A stretch of DNA of 64,000 nt from Thermoplasmatales archaeon. Lineage in GTDB: Archaea; Thermoplasmatota; E2; DHVEG-1. The translations under genes and the position numbers were made by a program. The DNA lies in assembly GCA_020350825.1 (NCBI GenBank), contig CP070724.1, positions 1,675,169-1,739,168 on the forward strand, read 5' to 3'. Below, piece by piece: positions 52,462 through 62,582 of this stretch (position 1 is the stretch's first letter; each line of letters begins with the position of its first letter). The notes below the pieces were generated by a model, which was given only the letters and a program-made list of their open reading frames with translations, had not been told where the DNA came from and made no database searches.

Positions 52462-53640
52462 CTAGGATGTATCATTCGGTTTTAGTGCTGGTCGCCAATC
52501 AATATCCAAGTTACGTCTCATTCGTAAGGGGGTTGTTTTGAATCCCCATATAAGAACGGGAAGCAGTCTAGGCCTATTCCAAAAATTACTATTCCATTTA
52601 TTTTCTGAATCAAATGAAAAGATGCTTTTAAACATTCGGAAGGATCGAGAAAATCTGAAGTTGTTATTTAAAATATGATTACATGTTGAATTAAAAATTA
52701 TAAAATTAATTTCGTTGTTTTTAAAAGAGTTTCCCGAAATCGTGTTATATCTACTATAGTGAAGCCATGCGCCAAGTCCGTTATCCGAAATAGTATTACC
52801 TGAAATTGTGTTATTGTTTGAATTTCCAAGGAGGATGCCTCCCAAAAAGGTATTTGAAAATGTGTTGCCTAATATATAACAATTTAAGGAATCTAGTAGT
52901 TGTACACCAATAATCGTGTTAGATAGTTCTAAATCTTTAACAGTGATATTGTTACATTTTATGAGAATTACCTGTCCAGCATCATAAATGACCTCATCAG
53001 AGATATCCTCGAAATATACTAGTGGTTTACCATTAACTGTATTATTATAAACAAAATTCGGATAAAAAGTCACTATATCTAAGTTAAAAAATGCTTCCAT
53101 CCAAATACCACAATCGAAAAAAGAGTTGTTAGAAATAGTGTTATAACTTGAATTACTAATAGTTATGCCACCAAATCCAATAAAAGATTTATGTGATTTA
53201 AAAATGTTACCCGATATAGAGTTGTTATTTGCTACTTCCATTGAAAATGAAGTTATTGTAATGCCACTGCCATTTTGTATTGTAAAACCGCTAACGCACA
53301 CCTCAGAAACAACAATCGAAATCCCACTATCATTTATAATCGTGTTATCTTTGTCCTCACCAGTTAATCGAATAGATTTGTTAATGTTTATCCATTTATC
53401 TACATCATACCATCCACTATAGACAAAAATAATATCGCCATCACTTGCATTGTCAATTGCTTCTTGAATAGTGGAATAGTTGCCAGGACCACTGCCGCCG
53501 ACATACAATGTATTGCCATCATTAGACATGGCAGATGACTTTCCTACTATGTTAATTCCAGTTGATGGAATAACACTAACACTTATAAATAAAAGTATAA
53601 CAACAAAGGTAATTTCTTTTTTTATTAATTTTTTTTGCAT
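52462..53640 (-). CDS. Secreted NosD-type parallel beta-helix protein
   Basis: A 392-residue exported protein. The signal peptide ends near residue 22 (VVILLFISVSVIPSTG). The segment DGNTLYVGGSGPGNYSTIQEAIDNASDGDIIFV (start shown in part) is the usual pectin-lyase-fold N-cap of archaeal NosD/PbH1 proteins. Repeats of the NNTISGN and NTISGNSF type follow, each one coil. The domain ends without a PGF-CTERM or membrane anchor. Function is probably adhesion or polysaccharide binding or cleavage. GGGAGGT precedes the ATG. Confidence 0.85.
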   Translation of the reverse strand: MQKKLIKKEITFVVILLFISVSVIPSTGINIVGKSSAMSNDGNTLYVGGSGPGNYSTIQEAIDNASDGDIIFVYSGWYDVDKWININKSIRLTGEDKDNTIINDSGISIVVSEVCVSGFTIQNGSGITITSFSMEVANNNSISGNIFKSHKSFIGFGGITISNSSYNTISNNSFFDCGIWMEAFFNLDIVTFYPNFVYNNTVNGKPLVYFEDISDEVIYDAGQVILIKCNNITVKDLELSNTIIGVQLLDSLNCYILGNTFSNTFLGGILLGNSNNNTISGNTISDNGLGAWLHYSRYNTISGNSFKNNEINFIIFNSTCNHILNNNFRFSRSFRMFKSIFSFDSENKWNSNFWNRPRLLPVLIWGFKTTPLRMRRNLDIDWRPALKPNDTS

Positions 53641-53803
53641 TTATACCTCCCTATTATATTGCTAATACGTGTTCCATATTTATAATTTATCTCTAAAACG
53701 TAGGAAAAAATGGTGTTTAAATGCTACAAATATAACATAATAAATTTCTATAATGCAACCGGATAAATATCAGTCACAATTCGAGTTTCACATCATATAC
53801 CCC

Positions 53804-54907
53804 TTAAAACACTTTCTTTATTTCGTCTAAAGGAGCATTCGTTTTGAAACCTGTAGAGGAAAAATGGGTTCTAAATACCTTATATCCTTTATTAGTCAGT
53901 TTTTCAAAGATTTTCTCGATTTTAGGTGGGGCCATTTTTAAGAAAGAAGCAATATCGTCTGTTGTATAAAAAAAAGGTGGGGCATTTGCTTCCTCTTCAA
54001 ACAGAGATAGTAGTTTCCAAAGAGAATTTTTTGTATTCAACTCTTTTTTAAATAAAAGTGTTCTAATTTCTTTTATTGCTTTTTTATTATGCAATTTTCC
54101 TAACCATAGAGGCCCCATATCATGTTCATCATTATCTGAAAAAATAAGTATTTCTTTTGGACTAATAACAGAAAAATTCTCCATCGATTTATTTGCATAA
54201 CTCTTTCCGTTTCTAATCTTTACATAGACTCTGAAATAATAATCAGTAGAGTAGCTGATTATCGGTTCAATACCCTTATCATATTTTGCAGTCTCCCTAC
54301 AGATAAAGCCAAGCAGTATTCTCAGACCTATCTCGTGTTTAACAGAAGATTGGAATGTCCGTGCACCATATCTTCTCAAACATACATTAGGATAGATGCC
54401 GCATAACGCCGCAGTATCTGTTGCAGAACATGCAATGAGGCCATGGTTATATACACTCCTAATTGCAGAATCTACAAAATGTGCTGGAGACCCAAAAGGA
54501 TCAATATCGATATAATGATAATTGTTTTCTGATAACAACACATTCAAATTTTTTTGAGAAACAATGACATTATCTAATTTATTAAGCTCTAAATTTTTTT
54601 TAATCAAAGAAAAAGCCTTTTCATTCCAATCATTAATAGTGACATCAAAATCACCATCGAGTTCATTTGCAAGTCTTACCCCTCTGATTCCTGAGGCCCC
54701 GAGTCCATCTAACAAGTGGGCATGTTTTTTACAATTATTAATAATCCATTGATTTATTACAATAGATAAATCCCGAGATAACTCCATGGATGGATTATAA
54801 AATGGTTTATTATCTTTTGAACCAGGCCCTTTTTTAGTAACTTTTTTTTTAAAAACTAAGCTTTCAGTTTTTCCCTCTTTTACAATTTCTGTTTTTTGTA
54901 CTATCAT
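53804..54907 (-). CDS. trm1: tRNA (guanine-26-N2)-dimethyltransferase Trm1
   Basis: A 367-residue Trm1. The N-terminal SAM-binding domain has LDGLGASGIRGVRLA near residue 66 and YIDIDPFGSPAHFVDSA near 132, the DPFG catalytic motif of the family. The later ATDTAALCGIYPNVCLRRYG segment (recognised by CGIYP) and a C-terminal domain are in place. It makes m2,2G26 in many tRNAs. It lies two bases after the THEP1 gene on the same strand. Confidence 0.95.
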   Translation of the reverse strand: MIVQKTEIVKEGKTESLVFKKKVTKKGPGSKDNKPFYNPSMELSRDLSIVINQWIINNCKKHAHLLDGLGASGIRGVRLANELDGDFDVTINDWNEKAFSLIKKNLELNKLDNVIVSQKNLNVLLSENNYHYIDIDPFGSPAHFVDSAIRSVYNHGLIACSATDTAALCGIYPNVCLRRYGARTFQSSVKHEIGLRILLGFICRETAKYDKGIEPIISYSTDYYFRVYVKIRNGKSYANKSMENFSVISPKEILIFSDNDEHDMGPLWLGKLHNKKAIKEIRTLLFKKELNTKNSLWKLLSLFEEEANAPPFFYTTDDIASFLKMAPPKIEKIFEKLTNKGYKVFRTHFSSTGFKTNAPLDEIKKVF

Positions 54908-54909
54908 GA

Positions 54910-55470
54910 TTAGAATAAAGGTGGTAATTTTTCTGCCATAATCTTTTCGATTTTATATGGTAGCAAATTTCTATTGACTGCTGTGACTTCCAGAATTCTT
55001 ATATCGTCTCTCCTCCTAATATCCTGTAATAAGGGCGTTCTCGATTTCTTATGTAAGGTAACCAGTATTGGCTTATCAGAATCCAAGGCATCAATAACAA
55101 CTTCACAAAATTTTTCTGACAACATCTCCATTTTTCCAATTTCATCGATAATGATGATGTCTACATCCACGTCATTAATTGCCTTTTCAATTGCATTTAC
55201 GCCAACCTCCTCCAGTATATTTAAGTCAACACCGTATTTCCCTACTCTATCCTTTTGATCAAAATTAAGATGTGCAAAAATTTCTTTTTCTTTAGTTTGC
55301 CAATCTTCTACATAAAATCCAGTACGTTTTTTATTTTCTATAACAGCTTCTGTTATCATCCCTTCTATTGTATATCCACTACTTTCAATTTTTTCGATTA
55401 TTTTTATTAATGTTTGTGTTTTTCCGACGCTAGGCATACCTGTTATGCCGATTTTGGGTATGTCGTCCAT
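54910..55470 (-). CDS. Nucleoside-triphosphatase THEP1
   Basis: A 186-residue P-loop NTPase of the THEP1/NTPCR family. Walker A GMPSVGKTQTL is near residue 11, GFYVEDW-type strand near 52, and Walker B DIIIIDEIGKMEML near 105. Family members hydrolyse ATP, GTP and other NTPs slowly. The role is not settled. It is directly upstream of trm1, in a two-gene operon. Confidence 0.9.
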   Translation of the reverse strand: MDDIPKIGITGMPSVGKTQTLIKIIEKIESSGYTIEGMITEAVIENKKRTGFYVEDWQTKEKEIFAHLNFDQKDRVGKYGVDLNILEEVGVNAIEKAINDVDVDIIIIDEIGKMEMLSEKFCEVVIDALDSDKPILVTLHKKSRTPLLQDIRRRDDIRILEVTAVNRNLLPYKIEKIMAEKLPPLF

Positions 55471-55654
55471 ATCAGCAATATGTAATGCAATTTTTGTTTA
55501 GAAAGGTTTGGATTGTAATATTTTATTTAAAAAAGTTATTGAGGATTTAATCGATAATTAGAGAAGAGATTTTATTACAATAAAATCTTTCTCCAATTGT
55601 TCGTAAAAATATTTATATTATATAATACATAATTATTAAACGCAAAGGAAAAAT

Positions 55655-57349
55655 ATGATAAGCAAAAAAACTGTGTTAATCAGAATTTTTGTACTATTTT
55701 TATTGTTGAATTTTACATTATACCATGTTACAGGAATCGAGCCTCAAAAGACAATATTAGGAAATACAATCAATAAAGAATTACATACCGGGGAAAATTC
55801 TCCTGGCGATATAGTTGATATATCCTTTTCAAATCTATATCCAACTTTGGGAAAACCAATTGAAATATTAATTACTTTGAAAGGAAATCCATTTGGAGAT
55901 TCATTCGATGAAATGATAAACATTTCTGATGATTATGAAGGGTTGATTGTTAAATCACACAGGGTTGAATGGAAATCTGCAAGCGTATCATTAAACCAAG
56001 TATTAGTAAAAATTGGGAGATTGCCTATATATATTAAAAAAATACATTGGTATCCTGTAGTCGTTGGAAATCACACATTACGATTTAAAGCAGGATCTTT
56101 TCCATCTCAAACAAAAAACATAACTGTTGGCTTTGATACAGAAAATATCATATTTCCATCAATTGGATGTCCAAGCATTATAAACAAAGGCGAATCAGAG
56201 GAACTATTTATAGCTATCTCGGAAGAAAGACACAGTTCAGATGATACAATCGACATTCAACAAACAAAATTAGAGAGCATAGATGGAGTTTCCACATATA
56301 TATTAGACGATCAAAGTGATATGTTTTATTCATGGATACATGCAGGTGAAGATAAAGTTGAAGATGAACTCATAATAAGTTATAATATAGGTAGTATTCC
56401 CTATGGTTTTTACAATATTTCAATTACAACATTAAAAGATAACTATACGTGGCCACATGCAGTAAAAATAATTGATGCGGAGCCAGTTGAGTATACATTT
56501 GTACATTTAACAGATATTCACATAGGAAAAAGATTTAATTTGATTAATGAAAAAGAAGAATTGATTAGTGTAATAAAATACCTAAACGAGGAGATCGAAC
56601 CTGATTTTGTTGTAATGTCTGGAGATCTCGTTGACTGGTACAAAATTATTGGAAGCCATAATTTCTTTAAAGATCTTCAAGACGTAATTGTAACATGTAA
56701 CTCACCTATATTTACAACTCCAGGAAATCATGAGAGATACAAGTATGGGATACTTCACTTTTACTTCCCGTTTTACAACCTATCGCACTATCACTCGTAT
56801 TTGAATCCTTTAAATGACTATGCTTTTGAATACGGAAACATGAATTTTATCTTACTTGACTCCGGTTATGATTGGAGTAGGTGGGAGATACAGATTAAGA
56901 TATGGACAATAAGTCCGGAATGCAGTGGTCTAACTAATAATCAAATCTATCTACTTGAAAATGAGTGGGGAAACAACGAAATGAATCAGAGTTTAATTAT
57001 GCATCATCCTGCTGTAAATGATAAGGATGATACAGGATTTTCATTTGTTCCCGATGATCATCCAAGTGGTAACAACGAATGTATATCGTTCAATCGGATA
57101 GAGCTCATAGACTATTGCCTAGCTAACAATGTCTCACTTGTTCTTACAGGGCATACCCATAGTAATAAGATTTTTAATTATCTAGGTGAAGAACCAAATG
57201 ACCCTTTTGAATGGCCAATATTTATACAAACTGATTCAACTACACTCAATGGATTAAATAATGGAGGAAGAGTTATAAGAATTAAAAATGGCGGTATTGA
57301 GAGCTATGATTATGTTCTTTTTACCTATAACAATTTTTTTCTTACATAA
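55655..57349 (+). CDS. Secreted metallophosphoesterase (calcineurin-like) with N-terminal beta domain
   Basis: A 564-residue exported protein. A signal peptide covers about residues 1-27, then a beta-rich region to about 285 (Ig-like) and a calcineurin-type phosphoesterase domain: HLTDIHIGKR near 286, MSGDLVDWYK near 325, TPGNHERY near 353, MHHPAV near 449 and LTGHTHSNK near 497. All five metal-binding motifs are present, so it should be active. The substrate is unknown, perhaps nucleotides or phospho-glycans outside the cell. Its 3' end overlaps the convergent pssA by 25 bases. Confidence 0.85.
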   Translation: MISKKTVLIRIFVLFLLLNFTLYHVTGIEPQKTILGNTINKELHTGENSPGDIVDISFSNLYPTLGKPIEILITLKGNPFGDSFDEMINISDDYEGLIVKSHRVEWKSASVSLNQVLVKIGRLPIYIKKIHWYPVVVGNHTLRFKAGSFPSQTKNITVGFDTENIIFPSIGCPSIINKGESEELFIAISEERHSSDDTIDIQQTKLESIDGVSTYILDDQSDMFYSWIHAGEDKVEDELIISYNIGSIPYGFYNISITTLKDNYTWPHAVKIIDAEPVEYTFVHLTDIHIGKRFNLINEKEELISVIKYLNEEIEPDFVVMSGDLVDWYKIIGSHNFFKDLQDVIVTCNSPIFTTPGNHERYKYGILHFYFPFYNLSHYHSYLNPLNDYAFEYGNMNFILLDSGYDWSRWEIQIKIWTISPECSGLTNNQIYLLENEWGNNEMNQSLIMHHPAVNDKDDTGFSFVPDDHPSGNNECISFNRIELIDYCLANNVSLVLTGHTHSNKIFNYLGEEPNDPFEWPIFIQTDSTTLNGLNNGGRVIRIKNGGIESYDYVLFTYNNFFLT

Positions 57350-57993
57350 ATTGGACCTGCTATTGTATAGATGGCAATAGCAATGAATAGAAAAATCGGA
57401 GCGATATTGTAATAGTTATCATCCATAATAAGTGTTAGCAATATCAACACCGTAGCGATAGCGCCAATTTTCCATCCTATTTTCGGAAAGCGTAACGTTG
57501 AGATCATTGCAATGGATATCACCACAATGCAGGGAAGAATATATATAAAGTCTATCTCGAAGAGAAATGATAAAATGAGGATGAAGATTGTTCCTGCTGA
57601 TGCAGGTAAACCTACAAAGAATTTTTCCTCTTTTATTATGTGAAAAGAAGCAAGTCTAACAATGCTTAATGACAAAAACACAATGAGAATACCAACAAGT
57701 AAACTATGATAGTAAACACACCCTGAAACAAACTCGTAATATATGTTGTAAACAAAAAATGAAGGAGCAATACCTAAAGAGATCATATCAGCCATTGCCT
57801 CCATATACTCGCCAAGTTCACTTTTCCTCGTTTTTCTTGCTACAATACCATCAAGACCATCGGCCAGCAATGCTATTAGAATAAAAGAAAAAGAAAAGTG
57901 CATCTCATTTAAAAGGATCATAAGTATAGCAAAAAAACCAAAAATTGCGTTAGTAAGGGTAACTAAATCTGCAATAGATAATAATTTAATCAT
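57325..57993 (-). CDS. pssA: CDP-diacylglycerol/archaeol-serine phosphatidyltransferase (PssA-like)
   Basis: A 222-residue CDP-alcohol phosphatidyltransferase with six helices. The motif D-G-x2-A-R-x8-G-x3-D-x3-D is seen as DGLDGIVARKTRKSELGEYMEAMADM-type sequence near residue 48 (only its key Asp, Gly, Arg and Asp positions matter). It makes the serine-headgroup lipid. ATG 57993 is used; a TTG at 58005 is possible. The gene overlaps psd slightly and follows artA, the arrangement also needed for ArtA processing in Haloferax. Confidence 0.9.
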   Translation of the reverse strand: MIKLLSIADLVTLTNAIFGFFAILMILLNEMHFSFSFILIALLADGLDGIVARKTRKSELGEYMEAMADMISLGIAPSFFVYNIYYEFVSGCVYYHSLLVGILIVFLSLSIVRLASFHIIKEEKFFVGLPASAGTIFILILSFLFEIDFIYILPCIVVISIAMISTLRFPKIGWKIGAIATVLILLTLIMDDNYYNIAPIFLFIAIAIYTIAGPIYVRKKLL

Positions 57994-58633
57994 AGACTTC
58001 TGCAATTGTATCTTCTCCTGCTTGTAGTTTATCCTTTACTTTAACTGTTATCGGCTTTATCTTTTTTGTTGGTAGATATATATCTACTCTAGATCCAAGT
58101 CGTATAAGCCCAATTTTTTCTCCTTTTCTCACATTATCTCCCTTTTTGACATATGGGACAATACGACGGGCTAGGGTCCCTGCTATCTGAATAATTTTAA
58201 TACTTCCGATATTTGTTTTTAATAACAATATGATCCTCTCATTTTTTTCCGATTCTTTTTTAAAAGCAAGGATATAGGCTCCATCATGATGGGTTATTTC
58301 TTTGATCACACCATCTATTGGCATTCGATTAACATGGACATTATAGATATTCATAAACGTGGATATCTTTATGGATTTGCCAACATCTTTATCATTTTCT
58401 TTGGTTATTTCTCGTACTACCCCGTCTGCAACTGCAACAATGCCTTTACCTATTTTTCTTTCAGGATCTCTAAAAAAAATCAATAAGACAAATGAAATCA
58501 ATAGTGCTAATATAAAGATAAAAAGAATAACGTATTTAATTGGTTCATTAACGTAAATGGTCAAAACAATAAAAAACAAGGTAACTAAAAAGGAGGGGAT
58601 AATCCAATATAAACCACCTTTAGCGATTTTCAT
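57986..58633 (-). CDS. psd: Phosphatidylserine (archaetidylserine) decarboxylase
   Basis: A 215-residue decarboxylase of the short archaeal type. Two N-terminal helices anchor it (about 12-50). FMNIYNVHVNRMPIDG near residue 93 and HHDGAYILAF near 115 bind substrate, and IRLGSRVDIYLP near 186 holds the Gly-Ser at which the precursor cleaves itself to give the pyruvoyl cofactor. It converts archaetidylserine to archaetidylethanolamine. The start overlaps the archaeosortase stop by four bases (ATGA). Confidence 0.93.
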   Translation of the reverse strand: MKIAKGGLYWIIPSFLVTLFFIVLTIYVNEPIKYVILFIFILALLISFVLLIFFRDPERKIGKGIVAVADGVVREITKENDKDVGKSIKISTFMNIYNVHVNRMPIDGVIKEITHHDGAYILAFKKESEKNERIILLLKTNIGSIKIIQIAGTLARRIVPYVKKGDNVRKGEKIGLIRLGSRVDIYLPTKKIKPITVKVKDKLQAGEDTIAEVYD

Positions 58634-59571
58634 CTTGCTTTTTTCCTTAAATATTTGATAAAAAAGTTTTCAACAGGACCTTTTCTTTTTGGTAAGTCAA
58701 ATAAACAGATTATCTCATCATATAACTCCGGTAATATTTTGAACGTTATGAACAGCAATACTATAAGTACAATCAAAGATCCTGCCTTTGCTATGATATT
58801 GTGGGCTGTTTCAAAAGAGGTAATCTCTCCTCCAACAAGAAATATGACACTGACATTTCTAATGAGGTTAAGAAAATAAATCGGTATTACAGTAACCAAC
58901 ATTGCAAGTGTTTTTCTTTTTAGGTTGACATTGGGTAACGCTCCAATCATTCCTACAAACAAAACTATAGATTGAATTGCGGTACATGCAAAGATTATGG
59001 TAACTGGAACTCCATTGTAGAACACTATTGGCCCTTCTTTATATGCTTCTAAACCTATGATATTAAAAAATGTAGTAGTTTGGGCCGCAACAACATCTAT
59101 TAACCAATCTTTTAATCCGGGAATAACTCCCGTATCTATAATAAAGTAAATAATGCCAGCTAAAAAAGTGCCTCCAGCTATCCAATCTAAACATGGAATC
59201 TGTTCATTTTTTTTAATTGACAACCATTCATGATATCCGATGTATATCAGTACATAAGTGCCGATGATGCAAACTCCAGCATTAAATACATCACCACTTG
59301 GGGCAAATAAATAACCAGGCTGAGTCGCCCAAAAAAACGAGAAAGAACCCCATCCTAGTATCTTCATTTTGCAAGCCATTAAATTTGTTTTTAGGAAGAA
59401 TCCAATTCCAAGTAGTATTAAACCTAAAAATAATGGAATATAAAGAAACATTGATTCTGAAAATAGTGGAGAGTAGAGGAATATTAGGTAACCAATAATA
59501 AGCATAAGTGTGGGAATGAAAAAAAAGAAAAAGACGCTATTTTCACCTGACTTTTTTGAGCTTTTATCCAT
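58630..59571 (-). CDS. artA: Archaeosortase (exosortase/ArtA family)
   Basis: A 313-residue polytopic transpeptidase-like enzyme. The catalytic triad residues are Cys196 in FACTAIQS, Arg238 in LNLIRN and His257 in ETAHNI, all in the family's conserved positions. ArtA recognises the PGF-CTERM signal, removes the terminal helix and leaves the protein attached to an archaeal lipid. The operon order artA-psd-pssA puts the lipid enzymes directly downstream. The one clear substrate in the window is at 8093-9250. Confidence 0.93.
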   Translation of the reverse strand: MDKSSKKSGENSVFFFFFIPTLMLIIGYLIFLYSPLFSESMFLYIPLFLGLILLGIGFFLKTNLMACKMKILGWGSFSFFWATQPGYLFAPSGDVFNAGVCIIGTYVLIYIGYHEWLSIKKNEQIPCLDWIAGGTFLAGIIYFIIDTGVIPGLKDWLIDVVAAQTTTFFNIIGLEAYKEGPIVFYNGVPVTIIFACTAIQSIVLFVGMIGALPNVNLKRKTLAMLVTVIPIYFLNLIRNVSVIFLVGGEITSFETAHNIIAKAGSLIVLIVLLFITFKILPELYDEIICLFDLPKRKGPVENFFIKYLRKKAR

Positions 59572-59648
59572 TCTAAACCATTCCTTGGAATTAATATTAG
59601 ATTTAATAAAATTATGTTAAAAATTGAGAATTATTAGAGAGTTATTAG

Positions 59649-60692
59649 TTATACTAGTCCTAGCAGGTTCATTATCCACCCATCCCACATAATAAAAATC
59701 AAACCCACAAGACTAAGTAGAGTTAATGGAACCCAATAAGTATAGACTATTTGATCGATTTTTAAACGTGCAATTGCCACACGAATTAATGTCACAGAGA
59801 AAAGTATTACAAGAAAGATCTTCAGTAGATAGAAGAGGATATCAATAATATACGCAACATAACTTCCACCTTCCAAACCAAGCATCGGCAAAGAAGAAAG
59901 ATTATATGGGAAGAACAGCACAACTATTATTGATGCCATAACAACAGTTTTCACACCATCAGTTAGGTAAAACATCGCTAGATTTCTTCCAGAATATTCG
60001 ACAAGAAGTCCTCCTGCTATCTCAGTTTCAGCTTCAGGTGCATCAAATGGTATCTTAGAAAGTTCAGCTGGCGTGACAATAATTAATGCAAGTAGTAATA
60101 TTGCAAAACCAATAAATCCCAATGGTCCTGTAACACTATTCCATATAGGTGTCCCAATAATTGTGGATAATGCAAAGACATTAACACTTCCCACTTGAGT
60201 TAATTTCCAAGCAAGACTTATTATAATAATAGCAAGGGGAAATTCGTAGGCAATCATAGTTGCCATTTCTCTTTGGGCACCAACAATGGCATAAGGGGAA
60301 CCAGACGAAAAACCACCTATAACCATAGCTAATGATGGGAACATTAACAGATAAAGAATGAGTATAAGATCTCCACCCCATGACATTATTGGAGGGAATC
60401 CACCGATTGGCAAATAAATTAAAATTGATATTGTTGCTATCAGGCCTAAAAGCGGCACAAGATTAAATATCCATGGTATAGCATTTTCAGGCACAACATT
60501 CTCTTTTGTAAACAATTTTCTGACGTCTCTAAAAGGTTGTCTAATTGGTGGACCAATACGACCTTGCATATGTGCCGATATTTTACGATCTACACCCTTG
60601 TATAGTAAACCAAAGATTATTCCAAACAACGCAACAGCAATAGTACCAATAACAAGTCGTAAGATAGTCTCAGAAAGTCCCAAAATATCCAT
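59649..60692 (-). CDS. mbhM: Mbh-type hydrogenase membrane subunit M (NuoH/EchB-like)
   Basis: A 347-residue NuoH-family protein with eight helices. RIGPPIRQPFRDVRKLFTKE near residue 44 and FDAPEAETEIAGGLLVEYSG (EAETEI) near 206 are the acidic and basic loops that link the peripheral redox arm to the ion-pumping arm. It is the last gene of the visible cluster. Its ATG overlaps the preceding stop by one base. In Mbh and Mbx complexes it anchors subunits J, K, L and N, which are not seen here. Confidence 0.92.
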   Translation of the reverse strand: MDILGLSETILRLVIGTIAVALFGIIFGLLYKGVDRKISAHMQGRIGPPIRQPFRDVRKLFTKENVVPENAIPWIFNLVPLLGLIATISILIYLPIGGFPPIMSWGGDLILILYLLMFPSLAMVIGGFSSGSPYAIVGAQREMATMIAYEFPLAIIIISLAWKLTQVGSVNVFALSTIIGTPIWNSVTGPLGFIGFAILLLALIIVTPAELSKIPFDAPEAETEIAGGLLVEYSGRNLAMFYLTDGVKTVVMASIIVVLFFPYNLSSLPMLGLEGGSYVAYIIDILFYLLKIFLVILFSVTLIRVAIARLKIDQIVYTYWVPLTLLSLVGLIFIMWDGWIMNLLGLV

Positions 60693-61024
60693 TAAATCAC
60701 CTCAACTAATAAGAAAATAGCCAATACGATTACAAACCAGAGAACATAATCGCTTGTGTTTCCTGTATGCATTTTACGTAAAAGCGCGTACAATCCTTTA
60801 AGGCTCGTTGTAAAACCCCAATATAGATTACTAGCTTTGACGTGCATTTTTTCTTTTGCGTACTCAGGGTTTCCAGAGAGAAATGATTTGACCTGTTCAG
60901 TGTCTTTTTTGTATCCCTTTTTCCCTAAACTTCTAAGGATGTAGATTAATAGAAAAGTTACAACTATTACAATAGCCCAGATAATTGGATTCCAAAAACC
61001 ACTACCTGTCTCAATTGTAAACAT
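60692..61024 (-). CDS. mbhI: Mbh-type small membrane subunit (MbhI-like)
   Basis: A 110-residue protein with one helix near residues 11-32 and another near the C terminus (about 92-109), between which a basic, soluble stretch lies (KGYKKDTEQVKSFLSG). This matches the layout of MbhI, the linker between the Mrp-like module and the hydrogenase module of Mbh. Sequence similarity is weak, so placement between H and M supports the call. ATG 61024 was chosen for GGAGG eight bases upstream. Confidence 0.7.
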   Translation of the reverse strand: MFTIETGSGFWNPIIWAIVIVVTFLLIYILRSLGKKGYKKDTEQVKSFLSGNPEYAKEKMHVKASNLYWGFTTSLKGLYALLRKMHTGNTSDYVLWFVIVLAIFLLVEVI

Positions 61025-61025
61025 T

Positions 61026-62582
61026 TTAGATACCTCCTGCAACAACTTGAGATATATATTCCGAATATCCAATCAGTGCATTTGCTGCTGGTTCAACAAT
61101 ATTATTTATGATAACCTCTGGGAACAGGCCGAATATAACGATAATACAAGCAATAACTCCCATTGAAAATAGCATACTCTTTGGAACCTCCTTAACATCC
61201 TTGAACTTTGGTAATTGTGGTCCCATAAAAGCAGAATAGAATACCTTAACAAACACTGCCAGTAATAATATGCTACTTAATATTGCTACAATTGCTAGGA
61301 TAGGGTTGAGTTGAAACGTTGATTCATATATCAATAATTTTGATGCAAAACCATTTAATGGAGGCATACCTGCAACAGCAAGAAGTCCTATGACGAAAAA
61401 TACAGTTGTATATTTCATATTTCTTGCTAGTCCGCCTAATTTATCAAGTGAAGTTTCTTTAGTTGCATAATATATTGCACCTGCAACTAAAAACAGGAGT
61501 CCGACATCTAATGCATCGTTTATTATATGAAAGATACCACCATCTAATGCAGTTTTACCGTAGGCAGTTCCTAGAGCAGTAATGCCTGCACCAATCCCTA
61601 GAAACATGTATCCTAGTTCTGCAACAGCACCATATGCAATCAATCTCTTGAAATCAGTTTGAATAAGCGCCATGATTACACCGATAAGGATGGAAACCAT
61701 AGCCAAGGCTACAATAAGCCATCCAATGAATACATTTACGGGAATACCGAAATTAGCTATATTAGATAAAACATTACCATATAAAGTGAAAATAACTCTG
61801 AACACACCATATAAACTGGCTAAAGTAGCACTAACAAGTATAATTGATATTGACGAAGGGGCGCTGCCATACGAATCAGGTAGCCACATATGCATAGGTA
61901 CAATTCCTGCTTTCATTGCAAGAGCAACTATCAACAATACAAGAGCGATTTTATCCAAAAAGGTGTACTGTATCACGCTTGAAAGTAGTGCAATATTTAA
62001 TGCATTATATTGGCCATAAAGTAATGCTACTGCAAATAAGACAAACAGGGCACCCATTGCACTAATTACAATATATTTGAATCCTGCCTCGACTGATTCA
62101 CCCCTATGAATCCAAAAGGCTATGAGTGCACAGGAAGCTATTGACGTTATTTCAAGAAATACAAAGAAGTTGAACATATCGCCGGTGAGAACCATGCCAA
62201 GCATACCAGCAGTTAAAAGCAAGATAAGGGTGTAATACTTATCTAGACCTGTGTTTTTTTCCATGAACGACCACGAGTATACCACAGCTACTAATACCAA
62301 TATTGAACTGATGATTGCCATGAAAATACTCATGGCATCTACTTCGAATAATATCCTTACAATTGGATAACTAAGATCTTTAGCGCCAAAAACATATGTT
62401 TTTATTCCAGTAGTAAGGATATCTGAGGCAAGTAAAAAAACAAGGACCGCATTCAAAGCAAGAACAATGATAACAAAAATATTCCTTAGTTTATCATTAA
62501 TTCTGCTAACAAGAGGGGTAAGGAATGCGCCAAGAAGCGGAATAGCTACGATTAGAGGTATAATATAATCCGGTACGTTCAT
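61026..62582 (-). CDS. mbhH: Proton/sodium-translocating subunit MbhH (MnhD/NuoN-like)
   Basis: A 518-residue antiporter-like subunit with about 14 helices. The key lysine and glutamate lie in FLEITSIASCALIAFWIHRGE near residue 139 and ALAMKAGIVPMHMWLPDSYGSAPSS near 220. The discontinuous-helix region TLASLYGVFR and KRLIAYGAVAELGYMFLGIG follow. It pumps ions during hydrogenase or oxidoreductase turnover. It overlaps the preceding gene by four bases. Confidence 0.93.
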   Translation of the reverse strand: MNVPDYIIPLIVAIPLLGAFLTPLVSRINDKLRNIFVIIVLALNAVLVFLLASDILTTGIKTYVFGAKDLSYPIVRILFEVDAMSIFMAIISSILVLVAVVYSWSFMEKNTGLDKYYTLILLLTAGMLGMVLTGDMFNFFVFLEITSIASCALIAFWIHRGESVEAGFKYIVISAMGALFVLFAVALLYGQYNALNIALLSSVIQYTFLDKIALVLLIVALAMKAGIVPMHMWLPDSYGSAPSSISIILVSATLASLYGVFRVIFTLYGNVLSNIANFGIPVNVFIGWLIVALAMVSILIGVIMALIQTDFKRLIAYGAVAELGYMFLGIGAGITALGTAYGKTALDGGIFHIINDALDVGLLFLVAGAIYYATKETSLDKLGGLARNMKYTTVFFVIGLLAVAGMPPLNGFASKLLIYESTFQLNPILAIVAILSSILLLAVFVKVFYSAFMGPQLPKFKDVKEVPKSMLFSMGVIACIIVIFGLFPEVIINNIVEPAANALIGYSEYISQVVAGGI

